64,000 nt of DNA from Fomes fomentarius (lineage: Eukaryota > Basidiomycota > Agaricomycetes > Polyporales > Polyporaceae): NCBI GenBank assembly GCA_022606135.1, contig JABYQN010000016.1, forward strand, positions 248,001 through 312,000, given 5' to 3'. Numbering within the stretch: position 1 is the stretch's first letter; each line of letters starts with the position of its first letter. The notes under the pieces are model-generated. The model saw only the letters and a list, made by a program, of their open reading frames with translations. It was not told where the DNA came from and did no database searches. Positions 1 through 11,955 of this stretch are shown one piece after another. The position numbers and the translations under genes are program-made.

Positions 1-1400
1 CGTTATCATGCACGTAGGCCTCATGCTCACCATGCTAGGAAAGCCGAGCGTCTGGGAGGGAGCACCTCCGGTTTTGGATGCACGCCACAGGTGTAACCTG
101 CTCCCATTCGGCCAATTTCAAAGCTTATCACGGGAGGGTTTGCACTCCCGTATACTACCAGCAAGATGTCAACAGGGTCCGTTGAAATCGAGGTCTGGTG
201 CGTGTTTCCGCATCTGGGTTTGTGTAGGAACTTTGTATAAAAGTATACTATCGGAGTACCATCATGGGGTCCAGTCAATCCGCTAGTCTTACAATCAATC
301 CCTAGACTAGTAGTACTGAGGTCAGCACCGTGCAAGGGCATTATCAGGCCGACGTACCTTCCTTCTTTAGGTCAAGGTTGGCATACGATACCCAGATAAC
401 AGGCCTAACCACCATCACGTAGGCCGACACAGACCGTTCCCTGATTCCCTAGTCTCAGGTCTGTTGCGTACTAGCGTCCTCTGCTATGAGCGGTTCCGGG
501 CCGTTCTCCTCACCTCTCGCGTGACCGAGGTGACCGTGTCTCGATAGATCGTCACTGACACCATCCTCATGCCTGAGGAATCTCTATTGACCGATCTGGA
601 CCTTGATAACGAACTGGATCACGTACAGACAAGTCTTGTTGCATTAGCGTGGCTTGCGGTTCTGCGAGCAGCGTCCCTTATACTGCACCGCCTCCGTGTC
701 ACAACCTTGTCGCGCTCACCGATCTGCGTGAGGTATCTCGCTACGGAGAGTCAGGCAGGGCCTACGTGGCCCCACCGTGAGGCCGTAGCATCCACGTAAC
801 AAGCGGCTCGCCAGAGGAAGTCGGCCGCCATAATCGAATCAGGTTCGCCAGTTGTACTTACCTGCTGCTCTAACAGCTTCAAGTTCCTTCTGTTGAGCAT
901 CGAGCATTTGCCATAGGTGCACCAGCGTAGCGTAAGTCGTTTCGCGCGTTGATTCCATCCCGCTCGCCCAATCGCACCAAGGACTGCACAGTGTAAAGCA
1001 CGTACGAAGTGTGTGTTGAAGCCAAGCATCGACGTGCTGTCTGTATCCATTGCTGCCTTGTACAGGAGGTCGCTTGCAATCTGTTGTGCTGGTCGGAAGG
1101 ATGCCAACTAGTGTCCCCTGCACTAGTACGGGAGAAAAGGCGTCAGAATCACTGGAGGAGTTACGGACGGCTGAAACTATCCGGCAACCTGTATATAATG
1201 AAGAAAAGGGAAGTTGCCACTATGACCAGAAATCTGTGCCGAGTCAAGTTCAAAGATCGGTTCGCTGGCATTATTCACGCCGCACGGAGCGCATCACTAC
1301 CTCATTTGGATCAGGCGGCCCCCGCGCCTCTAGATCTGGTCCCTCTTCCTTGACTCCCTCCCTCGCTCATGAATGCATGACCATCTGAGCTGACGACCTC
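1..1400 (+). repeat. Diverged direct repeat, copy 1
   Basis: Bases 1-475 match 4265-4565, including a shared run starting CGTTATCATGCACGTAGG, although copy 1 has about 150 extra bases near 150-310. Bases 540-800 and 1260-1370 match 6900-7370 in the same order. The repeat may continue beyond the left edge of the window. The minus strand of 839-1123 reads as a short open stretch with coding-like composition, but I do not recognise it and it lacks a convincing start or partner exon. Most likely an old duplicated or transposon-derived block. Confidence 0.6.
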
Positions 1401-2211
1401 GTGAGCGTTGCTTACTTGCAAGCACCTTGTATTTGTACACACCTTCTAATGTAATAGGCATGCCTCACAATGACTTATCCATCGTCTCGCAGTGAATTCA
1501 GTTAATTGCCGGGATACGATCGTCTCGCGGAAGTCCGTTGAAGGACCGTCTATCCAGCACGTCAGTAGGCCCACCCCAATCGTTTGCCTAGAAGAGAATA
1601 CAGTGCTACCGTGCTGCTGATCTATCTACCTTTGCATAAGCCTTGCATTGAAACTGTTGACATCTTTTGCTCGAGTCCGGGGAAACGGGGAGGTTCAACG
1701 TCAGACAATATTAGAATTCATCAAAGTAAGCTGGAGTCAATATTCCAATGTGTGCGAGGCCGGTATAGGTAGTTTCGGTACATACATGCGTTGACCGGTT
1801 ATAGATCATAGCTCCTACCTGTTGACTCCAATCGACAGAACTCCAGAATTACAGGCTCATAGAATCATGGTCGGGCTCCGAGTCACTGTCGAACCACCAA
1901 TGGTCCTGCGGTTTCTCCATCCTCAGCCGTATCTCCGGCGTATTCATCTTGATGAATGAAACTGAGACAATGTCTGCTCCCGCTGCCGTTCACCCCTTTC
2001 CGTTCATCGTTCAATTCCCCCATGTCTGGAGCCAGTACAGCGCCCGTGAATGATCTGAGCCTGCTGCTGGGCTAGGCCTGCTGATAGAGCTATTCAGCAT
2101 CTAGTACTTCACGGTTTCAAAGAGATGCGATGTCTCACCGTGACAGCACCGTCTTCCACATGCTGATTCGAGTAATTTGCGCTGTCATATAGGTCAGTTT
2201 GCGCTGTCTGA
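1401..2211. other. Intergenic, no gene seen
   Basis: Only short open frames with no recognisable domain or splice structure. It includes the 3' flank of the minus-strand membrane-protein gene that ends at 2212. Confidence 0.5.
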
Positions 2212-3691
2212 CTACATATACGCGAGTTTCAGGACGTACACTCGATGTACAGGATAAGCTTCTTCGTACATTCGGAACGCGTCCCGCGCGTACGAAAGCA
2301 AGTTTCCTAGGAGTTGGCGTTCCTTGGCATTCAAGGAAGCGTCAACGGTCTCGGGGGAGCGGGAAAGGTCATCAAGAGCCGTGGATGCACGATTGGACTG
2401 CTCGTCACCGGAAGGTGGACGAGAGGTCGACGACCGTGAATCGTGCCGGGACGTCCCGCAAAGGGAAGAGGAACGACTTTGAGCAGCGACGTACACGTGT
2501 TGAAGGACGGTTTGCTTCCATATCGTCCAAACGTGAGTATCATTAGGGAGCAGGGTGTCAAGGATTTGGGCGATTCGCGCCTGAAGCTTTTCCAAATAGT
2601 GGAGGGAAGAATGGGAGCCTAGGACGAGTGGGACGAAGACCGACATGGCGGTCCGCGACTGGAACCCATACTTCGTCTTCTTGGGTTTGTCGAGCATGTC
2701 ATTGACAATCTTTCTTTGTAGGCTTTCGTTGTCAATGGAGGAGAGGTACGTCGTGTAGATCCAAGACATCATAAGGGATATCAGGAACATCACCTGACCG
2801 AATGGTGTCCCAAGAGGAATAACGAGAAGTTGGGCCAGAAATTGGATGGTAAGAAGGGCAGCGCAAACACCGATCAGGTGATATTGCGGGCCCAGAGAAT
2901 TTGAGGCTGAATGCGCCTCTCGTGACCGTGTTCACCGCGGCCTCCTCGCCAATGGGGAGAATAAGCTCTGACCCATCGGCACCTAGGACTCCGTCTCCAC
3001 GCGGTGCTCCCTGAGCTGCTACGGGATGGGTTACTCGCAACTGGCCTGAACCAATCACGAGACACGAGACGCCGCTCGCGATAGCGCCATACAGGATCAG
3101 CGCGAAGCAAAACCAGTCATCAGCAACGACCACACACATGACGGCGGTGAGGGCAGTGGTGAAGATGGGGAGCAGGGCGAGGCAGGTGTAAAACGCTCCG
3201 CTGAGAGTTGGATGCATCTCCGGATACTGCGGGGGGGAGTATAAGTGCACAGCGGTGACAGTGTGCTTCGCCTCTGGCCCCTTCGAGTCCTGCGGGGGGT
3301 AGCCAATGTCCAACTCTTTGCAATCCTTCGCCAACAAGTACCCTAGATGGCCGGTCTGTGCCATGCGCGTGCCAGAGTGCATGCCCTGGTATGAAGGTCC
3401 ACTTTGCCCATCCAAATGGAAGAGGGCGGCAGGATCAACGTTGACTCCAGGGTAGAGGCCGTCCCATAGTCGTGACCTGCTAAGAACGCCGTAGCTCTTG
3501 GCGATCTCATAACTGCCCGGGGAGTTGTACCACCCGAACCACTTCCGACCGCGGTGGAAATGGATGGTGCCCATGGCTGCTACGGCAACGTCTCCTCCGA
3601 AGAACCCGGCCACGCCGCCGGTGTCTATGCTGTACGTCTGCTCCCGATTGACGAAAGAGCCCAGGGCTTGATGGTGGGCTAGAATAGGCAT
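2212..3691 (-). CDS. Conserved basidiomycete membrane protein, one-base frameshift
   Basis: The start is the ATG at 3691, preceded by a TATA-like site near 3774-3779. The N-terminal half contains the stretch GVAGFFGGDVAVAAMGTIHF and the phrase SRLWDGLYPGVNVDP, which I recall from unnamed basidiomycete membrane proteins of about 480-500 residues. Two hydrophobic segments (about 3170-3080) precede the break, and two more (about 2870-2740) follow it. The frame running from the ATG loses the family pattern at a GGGCCC run (2888-2893). Dropping one base there gives a continuous frame through GPQYHLIGV and on to the stop at 2212. Membrane location is inferred from hydrophobicity and the biochemical function is unknown. 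The break is either a real pseudogenising insertion or a sequencing error in a short homopolymer pair, and both remain open. Confidence 0.7.
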
Positions 3692-3772
3692 GTTGGGAGA
3701 GAGGAGAGAGATAGGCTGGAGGAGGAGGCGTGAGGGCGATGGGGCGATAGGGAGAAAGGACCTTGTGCAGAG

Positions 3773-3780
3773 GTTATAAG
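3773..3780 (-). promoter_or_regulatory. TATA-like box of the membrane-protein gene
   Basis: The minus strand reads CTTATAAC about 85 bases before the chosen ATG at 3691. This supports that ATG rather than an earlier in-frame codon in the long open upstream stretch. Confidence 0.4.
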
Positions 3781-4264
3781 ACGCATGATCACTGCCTGCG
3801 ACAACGGCACCGCGGCCGCATGTGTGTGGGCCACCACTGGATAGTGAGCCGTGTGGTAAGTCTACATAGCGGTTCACGTAGAGCGCTGGCGAAATGAGGT
3901 CCACCACGTCTCTCTACCGGGTCCACCACGCCTCGATACCAGGACCACCATGCGGCTTTGGAACGTTGGGGTGACACAGGCCTGTTTGTCAACGTTCTGT
4001 CGCATAGAGTCAGCTTGAAGGAAGCGAATCCCAGGGGCTCTGTGCACGATAAAGAAGTACCAACCAGAAGAACACCCCATCTTTCGACCGACGAGTGAGA
4101 CGTTTCAACGGGGGTGGCGAGTTTTAGTACCGAAGTTTGTACCGGATCTTCCGGTGTCTAGTTTAACCTCTGCCGGACACGAAGGACACAGGGAAGCTGA
4201 ATCTATTGAGCCATATACATTGATATCGTGTTAGAAGGCGGAATGTGGTTAGCGCTTTGCCTCG
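3781..4264. other. Intergenic, no gene seen
   Basis: Upstream flank of the minus-strand membrane-protein gene. Only short unsupported open frames are present. Confidence 0.45.
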
Positions 4265-4709
4265 CGTTATCATGCACGTAGGCCTCATGCTCACGATGCT
4301 AGGAGAGCCGAACAGTGCAGCGTTTGAGCACGGTCGGGCTTTGGCTGCACGCCACAGGTGTAATCCGCTTCTATCCAGGCGGTTTCGAAGCTTGTCACGG
4401 GAGGTTTTGCACGCCCTAATGCAGTACTGAGGTCAGCGCCGCGGAAGGGCATGACACCTCGGGCTTCCTGCTTTAGGACAGAGTTGGCATACGACACCTA
4501 GACAACAGACCTAAACACCGTCACGTAGCCAAAATAGGCCGAGATGTCTGTTACGTAGGGTCCTCCGCTGTAAGCTTGTGGGGACCGGCAACCCTCTGCC
4601 AAATGCCCTTTAGCGCGTGGACCAGCGTCTCCTGGTCGGGAAGCCGCCGAGAAGCCGCCGATATGCCGTCGTATCTAATGACCCAGATTGTAGATTAGAT
4701 GGTGGACAT
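4265..4709 (+). repeat. Diverged direct repeat, copy 2 (left part)
   Basis: This matches bases 1-475 of the window in the same orientation, with shared runs such as CGTTATCATGCACGTAGG and GCACGCCACAGGTGTAA. Similarity stops close to the TIR element that begins at 4710 and resumes at about 6830, so copy 2 has been split by inserted DNA. Confidence 0.6.
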
Positions 4710-5972
4710 CAGGAATATGTCACGCACTTGAGGGCTACTTGATCAAGTCTGATAAGTTAGGTCAAGTTCGATAAGTAGAATAAGTTCTGTAGTTGCTTCA
4801 AGCTGAGTGGGGTCTCTGGAGTCAAGTACTCACACTTGACAAGTTCTGTAAAGTACTGTAAGTATCCAGTCAAGTACGAGCAAAAGAGATAGCAAGTGCA
4901 GCTGTCGAATATGCACCACACCTCTGGCAGGCACACGGCACACAGCACATGAAGTGGTCTCGAATCTACTCAATTGGAGCTATTTGAGATATGGTACAGC
5001 AACTTCTACAGGTATGATAGGTAACAAACAGTCATATGCGAAGCCCCAAGTGTCAGTACTAGAGAAGCCAACACTGCATAACCTAGCCACGACGACGAGC
5101 GGAAGCGACGGGGCAAGCTTGACCTGGTAGACGTTCTAGGCAACCTGCTTCAATACATGGGGATGTGACGGTTGATGGGGGAACTTACAGTGCATAACAT
5201 GTTGTAATCTGAGGCAACAAGCTTTCCGAGCGCCGCCCTGTTGGTCAGGCCACGCCCGTGGAAGACACAATGGGGATCCAGACCTGGTGCGTCCACTTGC
5301 CCTGGGGACGTTTGGGACCCTGCAAATCCACATCTCGCATGTCAACTCCTACAGTGCGGATGTGTGCAGCACTGAAGCAAGGAGAATCACCTAGATAACA
5401 GAGAGCGTGGAGTAGGGAGGACATGAAATGGACACACCATGGCAATCGTGCTCCTCGACAGCCCGTGACCCAACAGCACACAAGCACCTTCCCGCCCTCC
5501 TCACCCACCTTATCGATCCACTCACACAGACTGGCTCCGGCTGCGGTTGGAGCATGTCAGCGACTCGCTGACAGAAGATCATGACGTGGCAGCGGTTCCC
5601 AGCCGACAGCAACAGAAGACCAAGCCAAGCCAGTTTGCTAGATGCCAGATGAAGGGGTGCAGCCAGAACCAGACAAGACAGATACAGTCAGAACAGAGGC
5701 ACATGACAGTCAAGCAAGGGGAAGCAAGCTAGCCAGGAGACTCAGAGTGGATGAGAAAATGAACGAAGTTCAAAGTGCCGACAGTCTGCATGTGAGAGGT
5801 GCCCGCATCCAAACAGCCACAAATAGCAACCAGCATCACCTTTTCCGACCTATCAGGCGCGTAGTGCTGTCAAGTAGATTTAAGTCGTCGAACTTGATGT
5901 CAAGTTTGTCTACTTGTGAAAAGTAGGTAAGGTTGAGGTCAAGTACCTCTTCAAGTTAGTGACATATTCCTG
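4710..5972. mobile_element. Non-autonomous hAT-like DNA transposon with TIRs
   Basis: The left end reads CAGGAATATGTCAC at 4710. The right end, 5959-5972, is its exact reverse complement, and the match extends three bases outward (CAT/ATG) and inward through ACTTGA-like sequence. Just inside both ends are many AAGT/ACTT motifs (about 4725-4890 and 5870-5955), like the subterminal repeats of hAT elements. The eight flanking bases GTGGACAT and ATGGAGAG agree at five positions, which could be a decayed target duplication. Nothing inside reads as a transposase, so at about 1.26 kb it is a deletion derivative or large MITE. The superfamily call rests on the CAG..CTG ends and is inferential. Confidence 0.65.
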
Positions 5973-6829
5973 ATGGAGAGACCAGGAAGAGACGCTGAAG
6001 TTCGCTATGTCGGTGGTATGAATGTCTGCAGTCCGTAATCATCCTTTATCGGTCTCCAAATTGCCTCAGATAGTTTCTTACTATGATCTACAACAAATCG
6101 TTCGGAGCCGATTTTGCGTTTGTTGACTGGCTTGTGGAGATCTGGTGGTGCATGGGTGGAGAATCAGGCATTACTGAGGGATAATCAAAAATGTAGCCCG
6201 AGCAAGTCAAGCAGTTGGTTACAAAAGTACCTCCAAATGTGTTTGTTGGGCAGATTTCGAGCAAGGGCGGACTGCAAGTCAAGTGCGATTCCAAGGGCAG
6301 GCACCTCGGAGGTGCATTAGGCACTCGTCTGATTGTAGCACTCATAGTGCTCACTACTTCGGATCCTACAGCATTACCCTTTGCAAGGGACAGAAAGAAT
6401 GCGCAGACATGACACTAGCATTATGGTCTATCTTCTATGCTTAATACCTGGGCGTGCTGTAAGTTGATTGGAAGAGCCGAGCGGGAGAGGCTGGGCTACA
6501 ACTAGCACGACCCGAGGCATTGCCACTGCTCCATGCTCTGCAAGCAGAACAGCCAGAATGTGAACATACCATGGCCATATTCTGATCGTAGCATAACATC
6601 GATATTCTGGACACTCCTGGGAGCACCCGTGGTCGATTACAAGTGCTGTAGGGCATATTGAATGCTAATGAATGGTGTAAGGGGGACATGACCATCTGTG
6701 AGGCCTCAGTCTCTTGATCGCGTCTCGGTTATCGAACTCAGGACAGAGATAAGACTAGATAAGATGACATGATCCTTTATCAACGAGAGAGATAACGTCT
6801 CATCTTCTTAAGTAAGCTGTCCGTCGGCT
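5973..6829. other. Inserted or unmatched DNA, no gene seen
   Basis: This lies between the TIR element and the point where repeat copy 2 resumes. No open frame in it shows a recognisable domain. Confidence 0.4.
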
Positions 6830-7370
6830 AGCGGGCGCTGCCTGTCCCCTTAGCTTGTCCCAGACCATTCTCATTCCCGAGTCCGGCATGACATGGGCGT
6901 GAGTCAGGCGTCTCGAGTGGATCGTCACTGAGCCCAATCTTGATAAAGAATGGGATCACTTACATTCCGCTGACAAGTATTATTGCATCAGTACTACGCA
7001 GTCGGGGTACGAAACTTGAACCGCTTTTCATCTCTGCGTTGTGCCTCATCCACTGGCAGTGGCACCATCTCCGCCATCCGCGCGTCCCATGCCTTCCACA
7101 AGTACGTGTACGGCTTCTACCGCACCGCCTCGCGCGTCAAAACCCCGTCGCGCTCACCGATTTGCATGGAGAGGGCAGAGCGTACGGGGCCCCACGAACT
7201 TGTCGTAGCGTCGGCGAAGGTACTAACAGCTGTCGGGCGTCTATCTATGCGGCGCATCACTGCCCGTTTTGGATCAGACTTCGGGCGAGCCGAGCGCCCC
7301 TTCCTTGGTCAGTTTGCACCCATGTCGACCTTCAGAGCTTGACTTCTTCCCTTACTCATGAACCGACAGT
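6830..7370 (+). repeat. Diverged direct repeat, copy 2 (right part)
   Basis: This matches about 480-800 and 1240-1370 in order. Shared runs include GATCGTCACTGA, CGCGCTCACCGAT and GCGCATCACT, and both copies end in a similar stretch around CTCATGAA. The material at about 800-1230 of copy 1 is missing here. Confidence 0.5.
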
Positions 7371-8779
7371 ACGCTCAAACCTTAGAACTGGCTGTGCTGC
7401 TTTGGTTCCCGCGTCACTCAGGCAAACTCCGATTCCACGTCGCCCCATTGTAAATCAAGCGGTCCACTGACGATCCGCCTAGGACCGGACCCGCAGATTC
7501 AGTGCCGCACATCGTATATGGGCAGTGTCACGCGGGGATCGGGGTCAAGCTCTCAAGCTCGCTGCGCTCTCATCGCAACCGGATGCAATAGGGATTCTGA
7601 GTCCTACCGTCGCTCTTCCAATTCCCCTTAGCCGCCGCTTCCAAGCCCTCTCTTCAACCTGCACCCCTCCACCTCACCACCATACTCTCTGCAACGTTCT
7701 CGGAGAGGCCGCCATCAGTCCATGCCACTCAGATCTGATTTCCCGATGGGAGGACAATAACTCTCGGCGCCTAGTGCCACTCGCGTCCGAGACAATAACG
7801 TGGGTTCCTACATATATCGTCCAGGTAGCGCATCTCCCTCGAGTCCAACCTCTCCCCGACGCCTCTACGTGCAACTCCCATCTCCAACGCAGAGAAACTC
7901 TACTCTCTACTCGTTCCCTACATCTGCAGTTTCGCCTCGTTCAACCTACAGTGGGGTGCTCCCATGTCCGCGTTTCTCACATGGCATACGACGGCCTGAA
8001 GGTGACATGATCCTGGAACGAGCTTGCTTTCTTCTCAATCCGACATATAGCTTGTCTTTGCACTTTAGATGCCATAGCGTCAGCTCAGGCGCATAGCACT
8101 TTAAGGCCGTGTTGCACCAGCATCCTTGGTACTTGGTGACATTGTTCTGCTCCCCACTTACTGCGACTACCTTATCCGACCCGCTTGTTCTCTGGCGCCA
8201 TCTCACCAAGCCGTTGGCATATGACTTGCATGACGACGGGCCGGGAGCGTTCGCGCGAAACCAGGAAGCTAATCACAGGCGAGCTTCAAAGGGATCCCCA
8301 TTTCGGTACAGTTACAGCCTTCCTTCTCTGGACTCTCCTTTGACTCTCGTTATAGAATAGCCCTGGGAATTGCTCGTTCGCAATTCTGCGTGGAACTCAC
8401 TTTTTTCCCGCATGACTGGCGCGCCATGTGTCGAAATCTATCTCGCCTGCCATATTGGGCGGAAGAACAAGGTAGTGTCCGCATTAGGAAGGTCAAAGTG
8501 AGTACCCGATTGAAGCTTCAACTATGTATGTCTGCGATGGCCGCGAGCGTAGCCGAGTACAAGGGTGCGCCCGAATTAGTGAGCTGGCTAGAGAGAGTGC
8601 AGACGGATTAAAGTAGGGCGATCGTGGAATGGCATCGTTAGCAGTCGCTCCTCCGCTGCACATCGCGAGCTTACCCTCCCCGCGCACCGCGCAGCTCATC
8701 GCCGCCTCGCCGCTCCTGTCTCCTGCTTCCGTACTCCTCTGTACACTCGGTAGTGCGAATACTACTTGTCTTGTCCGAA
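7371..8779. other. Intergenic upstream of the STE3 gene
   Basis: A long open frame at 7525-8010 has no domain, codon bias or introns to support it. I checked both strands for a short pheromone precursor ending in a CaaX motif just before a stop and found none. No clear TATA box was placed for the receptor gene. Confidence 0.5.
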
Positions 8780-10328
8780 ATGGGTCTCCCTTGGCTGGTT
8801 CAAGTCGATATCATCGCAGCTTTCCAGCTGCTTGCTGCTATTCTGATCTCCATTCCGCTATACTGGCATCTGGAAGGTATGTCTTGCCAACTTTGTGGCA
8901 GGGAGGCGATGGACACTCAGCGGACAATCTGTAGCATGGAACGTCGGCTGCGTGCTGTACATTTTCTGGATGGGTGGCCAATGTCTCATCAACTTCATCA
9001 ACATGATGATTTGGAGAGACAACGCGATTAACGTGGCCCCGGTTTGGTGCGACATCAGTGAGTACTTGAAATATGACTGCGGCGGAGTTTTGTCAGAGAC
9101 TGACCGCTAACTTCGTAGCGAGTCGCTTCACCATCGGCTCTGGCCTTGGTGTCTGTTGCGCGTCCCTCGTCATCAACCGCCGCCTCTACCACATTGCCAA
9201 CGTCTCAGCGGTGTCGATCTCCCGCGCTGACAAGCGGCGTAACCTCCTGTCCGACCTCGCGATCGGTCTTGGGATTCCCTTCATCGGCATCGGTCTCTGT
9301 ACGTCCACGTTCCCATATTCATAAAATCTTACTCCTAATAGGATTCGCCCACAGACTGGTTCTACCAGGGCCACCGATTCGATATCCTTGAGGGTATCGG
9401 ATGCATCGAGACGTACCCGAACACCTGGCTCGCCTACGTCCTCTACGTCTCCTGGCCGCTCCCGATCGGCCTCGTATCCGGAACGTACTGCATCCTCACC
9501 CTCCGCGCGTTCTTCCACCGCAGGCGGCAGTTCAACGAGCTCATGGCGTCGAACAACAACCTCACGTTCAACCGCTACTTCCGGCTCATGGGGCTCGCCG
9601 CCATCGAGGTCCTGCTCACCATCCCGGTCACGATCTACAACATCATCACCAACCTCCGCGTCGCACCCATGTACGAGTACAAGGGCCTCGCCGACCTGCA
9701 CTGGGGCTTCTCCCGCGTCAACCGGATGGCAGCCGTCCAGTGGCGGATGAGTCCCGAGCTCGTCCAGGTCATGTACTTTCGCCTCTGGGCGCCGATCGGC
9801 TGCGCGCTTGTCTTCTTCTGCTTCTTCGGCCTGGCCGAGGAGGCGCGCAAGCACTACAAGCTCGCACTGTCTTCGGTCGCGAAGCGCGTCGGCATCACGA
9901 CCTTCGAGCGCAGCGGCTCCGGCTTCACGTCCACGGGTTCGGGCATGCAGTCCAAGACTGGCGGCGGCTTCGGGCGCGTCACGATCCCGACGTTCGTCCA
10001 GCGCGGACCCCGGCGCGGGTCGCTCGACAGCTTCTCGGACCGGCTGTCGACGAACATCTCCATCAACGACGTCGAGGAGAAGGCGCCGTACTCCCCCGCG
10101 GAGAGCTCTGCGGGCTCGAGCACGTACATCTCCTCGCCCGTCGACTCGGAGAAGGAGAGGGCCCAGTTCACGATCGAGAACATGGGCTTCCCGACTGCGG
10201 CCGTCCCAGCCGTCCCCGTCATCAGCTTCCCGCAGCCGCCACAGCGCGTGCACAACCCCGCGTCGCCGACTAGGCAGAGCGCGGACGTGCCGAGCTCGGT
10301 GCGCCCGAACTCGATCGATATGGTCTAG
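8780..10328 (+). CDS. STE3-like: STE3-type G-protein-coupled pheromone receptor
   Basis: Four exons: 8780-8876, 8935-9057, 9119-9298 and 9355-10328, giving 457 residues. All junctions are GT..AG and keep frame. The family (Pfam STE3) comprises plasma-membrane receptors that bind farnesylated peptide pheromones and signal through a G protein and MAP kinases. Visible hallmarks are IPLYWHLEAWN ending the first membrane helix, PVWCDI before the third, LVINRRLYHI, the conserved TWLAYVLYVSWPLPIG, RYFRLMGLA (about 206-214) and a last helix at about 272-293 (WAPIGCALVFF). A Ser/Pro-rich cytoplasmic tail of about 160 residues follows. The frame is intact. The ATG at 8780 gives the usual short exterior N-terminus. 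Whether this is a mating-type B receptor or one of the non-mating-type paralogues common in mushrooms cannot be told without a partner pheromone gene. Confidence 0.93.
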
Positions 10329-11881
10329 ATGAGGGTCACAGAGCTTGAAGCGCGATGGTCTGAAGAACCCCCTCCCCCCACCCCCGACCTTCAATCTGAA
10401 CATCCCACTTTCGACACACGAACCACGATCAACACATCTCTGCGTCTCCCACACCTCTCTCTGTGTCTCCGTTACACGCATCGGTTGCGAAATCCTCATG
10501 TTCCATGCCTCCTCCTCCCTTTCACGGCCTCCGTCTCTCGTCAGTGCTACCCTTTTCTCGTTGCGTTCGTGTTCGCGTCCGTGTCTGTCCTCGTTCGGAT
10601 TCGGGTTCATGGATCTCGATCCCCACCACCACTGTATTGTTAGCAAGCATACCCCCACAACTCATACTACCCCACACTCTTTCGGCCGCTCGTCGGTTAA
10701 TCATATTCATATGTATTACTACCGTTGTTGTAGACGTTTGTGTGTTCCTTGGCTAGGGAATAGAGCGCATGATATCAGAACCATCCCGTGTGTCGCGTGC
10801 GGTATACTTCAAGTACTACAGCCTACAGGTTGGCGTTTGAAATCAAGTTGGAGCACGTATTACGGTCGACGGGCCGAGTACTGCTGCGCCACGTGGCTAT
10901 CGCGCCCGTAAAGGTTAACTGCTCATGACAATGATTCTGAACATGCATATGCTGAGTCTCGTCTTGCTCTGTTGTATCGCTCCTTAAGCTGCTGCACTAC
11001 TGGGAACGTGCCATGTGATACTTCGTCTATGCGTTCTATCGTGCATGAATATTGCTGGCGGCTACATCCCTACTCTTGGGACTCTCCTGGAAAAGTCTTG
11101 TGTCGTGTCGGGAGTTGGTCGAGCAAAAAACATGTCCCTTGAGTACTTGATTGTGTAACTGTCTAGTGTATAGCTCCTCTATCAACTTACACGTTGCTCC
11201 GTAGCTCAGTCGGCGGACGACATCCCTATTTTCATCCTCACGACCAAGTTTTTGCCTCGAATATATGTGTAGTATGCGAGCTCTATATCCGCTCCTGGTG
11301 GAAATGTCGTCGACACATCGCCCTGAGCGGATTTTCGTTGTCAAAAGATCACCACGCGGCTGAGCGCCAGAAACAACTGCAGAAGTACCGTTTCCTGTTA
11401 CGCGATCTATCGATTGTAGGCGCATGTGAACGTTTGCGATAGCGCGCAACTGGAGGGGACTTGGTAGTGCATCCCTCCGACGTCCTGAGTCCTAAGGGTA
11501 TGTCAATTCACTTCTTCTCTGATCACTATGTTTCTAATCACACACGTAGAGGCTGCTCCTGCCTCGAGAACGAGGGATAGAGACATAAAGAAGCGGGTAT
11601 ACTTCGCCATCAATAGGCGGGCACGTTGTCCTGCCGCGCGCACGCCACTCATTCGCGCGCTTGGCTGCCAGTCTTTCCCCCCAACTCCTCCCTTCAAATA
11701 CTGTAGTCGGTCCAATTGGACATCTAGAAATCGTGAGTATAGGAATGCCCAAGCCATTCTGTAGTGGCATAGTTGATTTACGCGGGATCTGTCTTCCCAC
11801 CTATAGGAGAAGGCTGTTATACATACCGTAGCATACGCTGCGGTGGCACAGCTAATAGGGCACTTATTCTCTCTCGCATCG
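10329..11881. other. Intergenic downstream of STE3
   Basis: Pyrimidine-rich 3' flank of the receptor gene, then sequence with only unsupported short frames. I looked here for CaaX-ended pheromone precursors on both strands. The nearest candidates, such as a frame ending CIAP and another ending CVTV, are only a few codons long, so I see no gene. Confidence 0.5.
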
Positions 11882-11889
11882 CATAAAAG
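11882..11889 (+). promoter_or_regulatory. TATA-like box of HET gene 1
   Basis: CATAAAAG lies about 70 bases before the ATG at 11956, a suitable spacing for this genome. Confidence 0.45.
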
Positions 11890-11955
11890 TGGGCCCTCTT
11901 TTCTATGCTTCATCACACCATGCTGATGTACCTGCTAGGTACCAGCTGAGCTCTC

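Noticed and set aside
7525..8010. 161-codon open frame before STE3
   Set aside because: No domain, no codon signal that I can see, and no homologous partner in the window.
9186..10658. 490-codon open frame antisense to the STE3 gene
   Set aside because: Arg/Glu/Asp-rich shadow of the GC-rich receptor exons. The plus-strand frame has clear receptor motifs and splice sites.
10950..11170. Possible pheromone C-termini reading CIAP and CVTV before stops
   Set aside because: Each frame is closed by a stop or lacks more than about a dozen codons, and the last residues do not fit usual CaaX motifs.
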